Shown here one piece after another: positions 41,184 to 41,531 of a stretch of 41,531 nt of DNA. A program made the translations under genes and the position numbers. Position 1 is the stretch's first letter, and each line of letters starts with the position of its first letter. The notes beneath the pieces are model-generated. The model was not told the origin of the DNA, did not search any database, and was given only the letters and a program-made list of their open reading frames with translations. The DNA is from Treponema sp. (GTDB lineage: Bacteria > Spirochaetota > Spirochaetia > Treponematales > Breznakiellaceae): NCBI GenBank assembly GCA_031256445.1, contig JAIRQN010000027.1, forward strand, positions 1 through 41,531, read 5' to 3'.

Positions 41184-41531
41184 TTAACGCCTATTATAAT
41201 TTTTACTAATCGTATTATCTACCCGTTCAATAAAAGACGGGTAATTCTTGTGTATTCTGTTCAGGGCAGGACTTGCGTCTAAACCATCGCTGCCTATATA
41301 CTCATACCAGTACTCATCAGTCCAGTAACATAATCTTAACTGAAGCCACCAGCGGCTGCCTCTGATTGTAAACATGATAAACCCGCTTCCTTCGGCGTCT
41401 ATTGGGTACTTTAGAATCTCAAGGCTCGCTTTAGCCACAGTATGAAATGTCTGCACATCAATAGGCATACGAATACGGTTTCCCTGCGTTAGTTCAAAAT
41501 TCCCCGGTCTGGCAGGGGTTTTCTTTATTGG
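41184..41531 (-). CDS. Hypothetical protein, probably cut by the right edge
   Basis: An ATG at 41468 gives 94 residues rich in Trp and Tyr ('SRWWLQLRLCYWTDEYWYEYIG'). The frame is open for another 21 codons to the window edge (encoding 'TPARPGNFELTQGNRIRMP'), so the real start may lie outside. I do not recognise a family. The sequence looks protein-coding, with no internal low-complexity, and the gene runs toward the APE-type operon, ending about 165 bases before it. Confidence 0.5.
   Translation of the reverse strand, partial: PIKKTPARPGNFELTQGNRIRMPIDVQTFHTVAKASLEILKYPIDAEGSGFIMFTIRGSRWWLQLRLCYWTDEYWYEYIGSDGLDASPALNRIHKNYPSFIERVDNTISKNYNRR

Noticed and set aside
1-41531. tRNA, rRNA or CRISPR array
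   Set aside because: Intergenic regions are nearly all under 160 bases and none shows a cloverleaf, rRNA core sequence or regularly spaced repeats.

Overview
The window comes from a diderm (Gram-negative-type) bacterium: it encodes a TonB-dependent receptor with ExbB/ExbD/TonB, a LolA-like carrier, several lipoproteins and outer-membrane-directed biosynthesis. Relaxed lipoboxes, mid-range G+C and the gene mix would fit a gut or anaerobic spirochaete (Treponema-like). That is an inference from style, not a proof; no rRNA or other phylogenetic marker is present.

Layout. (1) 1-104: the N-terminus of an IS630-type transposase, cut by the left edge. (2) 169-5838, minus strand: compact purine operon purE-purF-purM-purN-purD followed by an RraA-like gene. 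cysK (plus) diverges from purE, then a YibE/F membrane protein (minus) diverges from the large single-chain purL (plus). (3) 11.9-13.8 kb: a visibly A/T-rich accessory island with a DUF3791/DUF3990/small-protein trio that looks like a toxin-antitoxin unit carrying a PARP-like ADP-ribosyltransferase, an orphan FdtA-type sugar ketoisomerase and an XRE regulator. (4) 13.9-19.7 kb, plus: a self-contained TonB transport operon (receptor, lipoprotein, ExbB, two ExbD, TonB). (5) 19.7-24.9 kb, minus: zinc-ribbon protein-yebC-ruvC-ruvA-ruvB-queA, with a plus-strand Phd/VapC toxin-antitoxin pair wedged between ruvC and ruvA. (6) 25.0-26.2 kb, plus: a NeuB-family sialic/pseudaminic acid synthase. (7) 26.2-41.0 kb, minus: an aryl-polyene (APE)-type biosynthetic gene cluster. 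(8) 41.1-41.5 kb: a long hairpin and an unknown open frame that runs off the right edge.

The APE-type cluster is the most notable content. From its promoter it reads: two ACPs, an 807-residue fusion of membrane domain + aryl/acyl-AMP ligase + hot-dog dehydratase, glycosyltransferase, thioesterase, LolA-like protein, MMPL/RND exporter, a plus-strand Sfp-type phosphopantetheinyl transferase, DUF3261 lipoprotein, ketosynthase, dehydratase, ketoreductase, second ketosynthase, then methyltransferase, ketosynthase-like chain-length factor and lysophospholipid-type acyltransferase. The order matches the E-to-R order of proteobacterial ape clusters, with the B-C-D module moved to the end. The set is sufficient to activate a starter acid, load it on an ACP, extend it by KS/KR/DH cycles without enoyl reduction, attach the polyene to a lipid or sugar acceptor and move it to the outer membrane. 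The enzyme that makes the aryl starter is not in the window.
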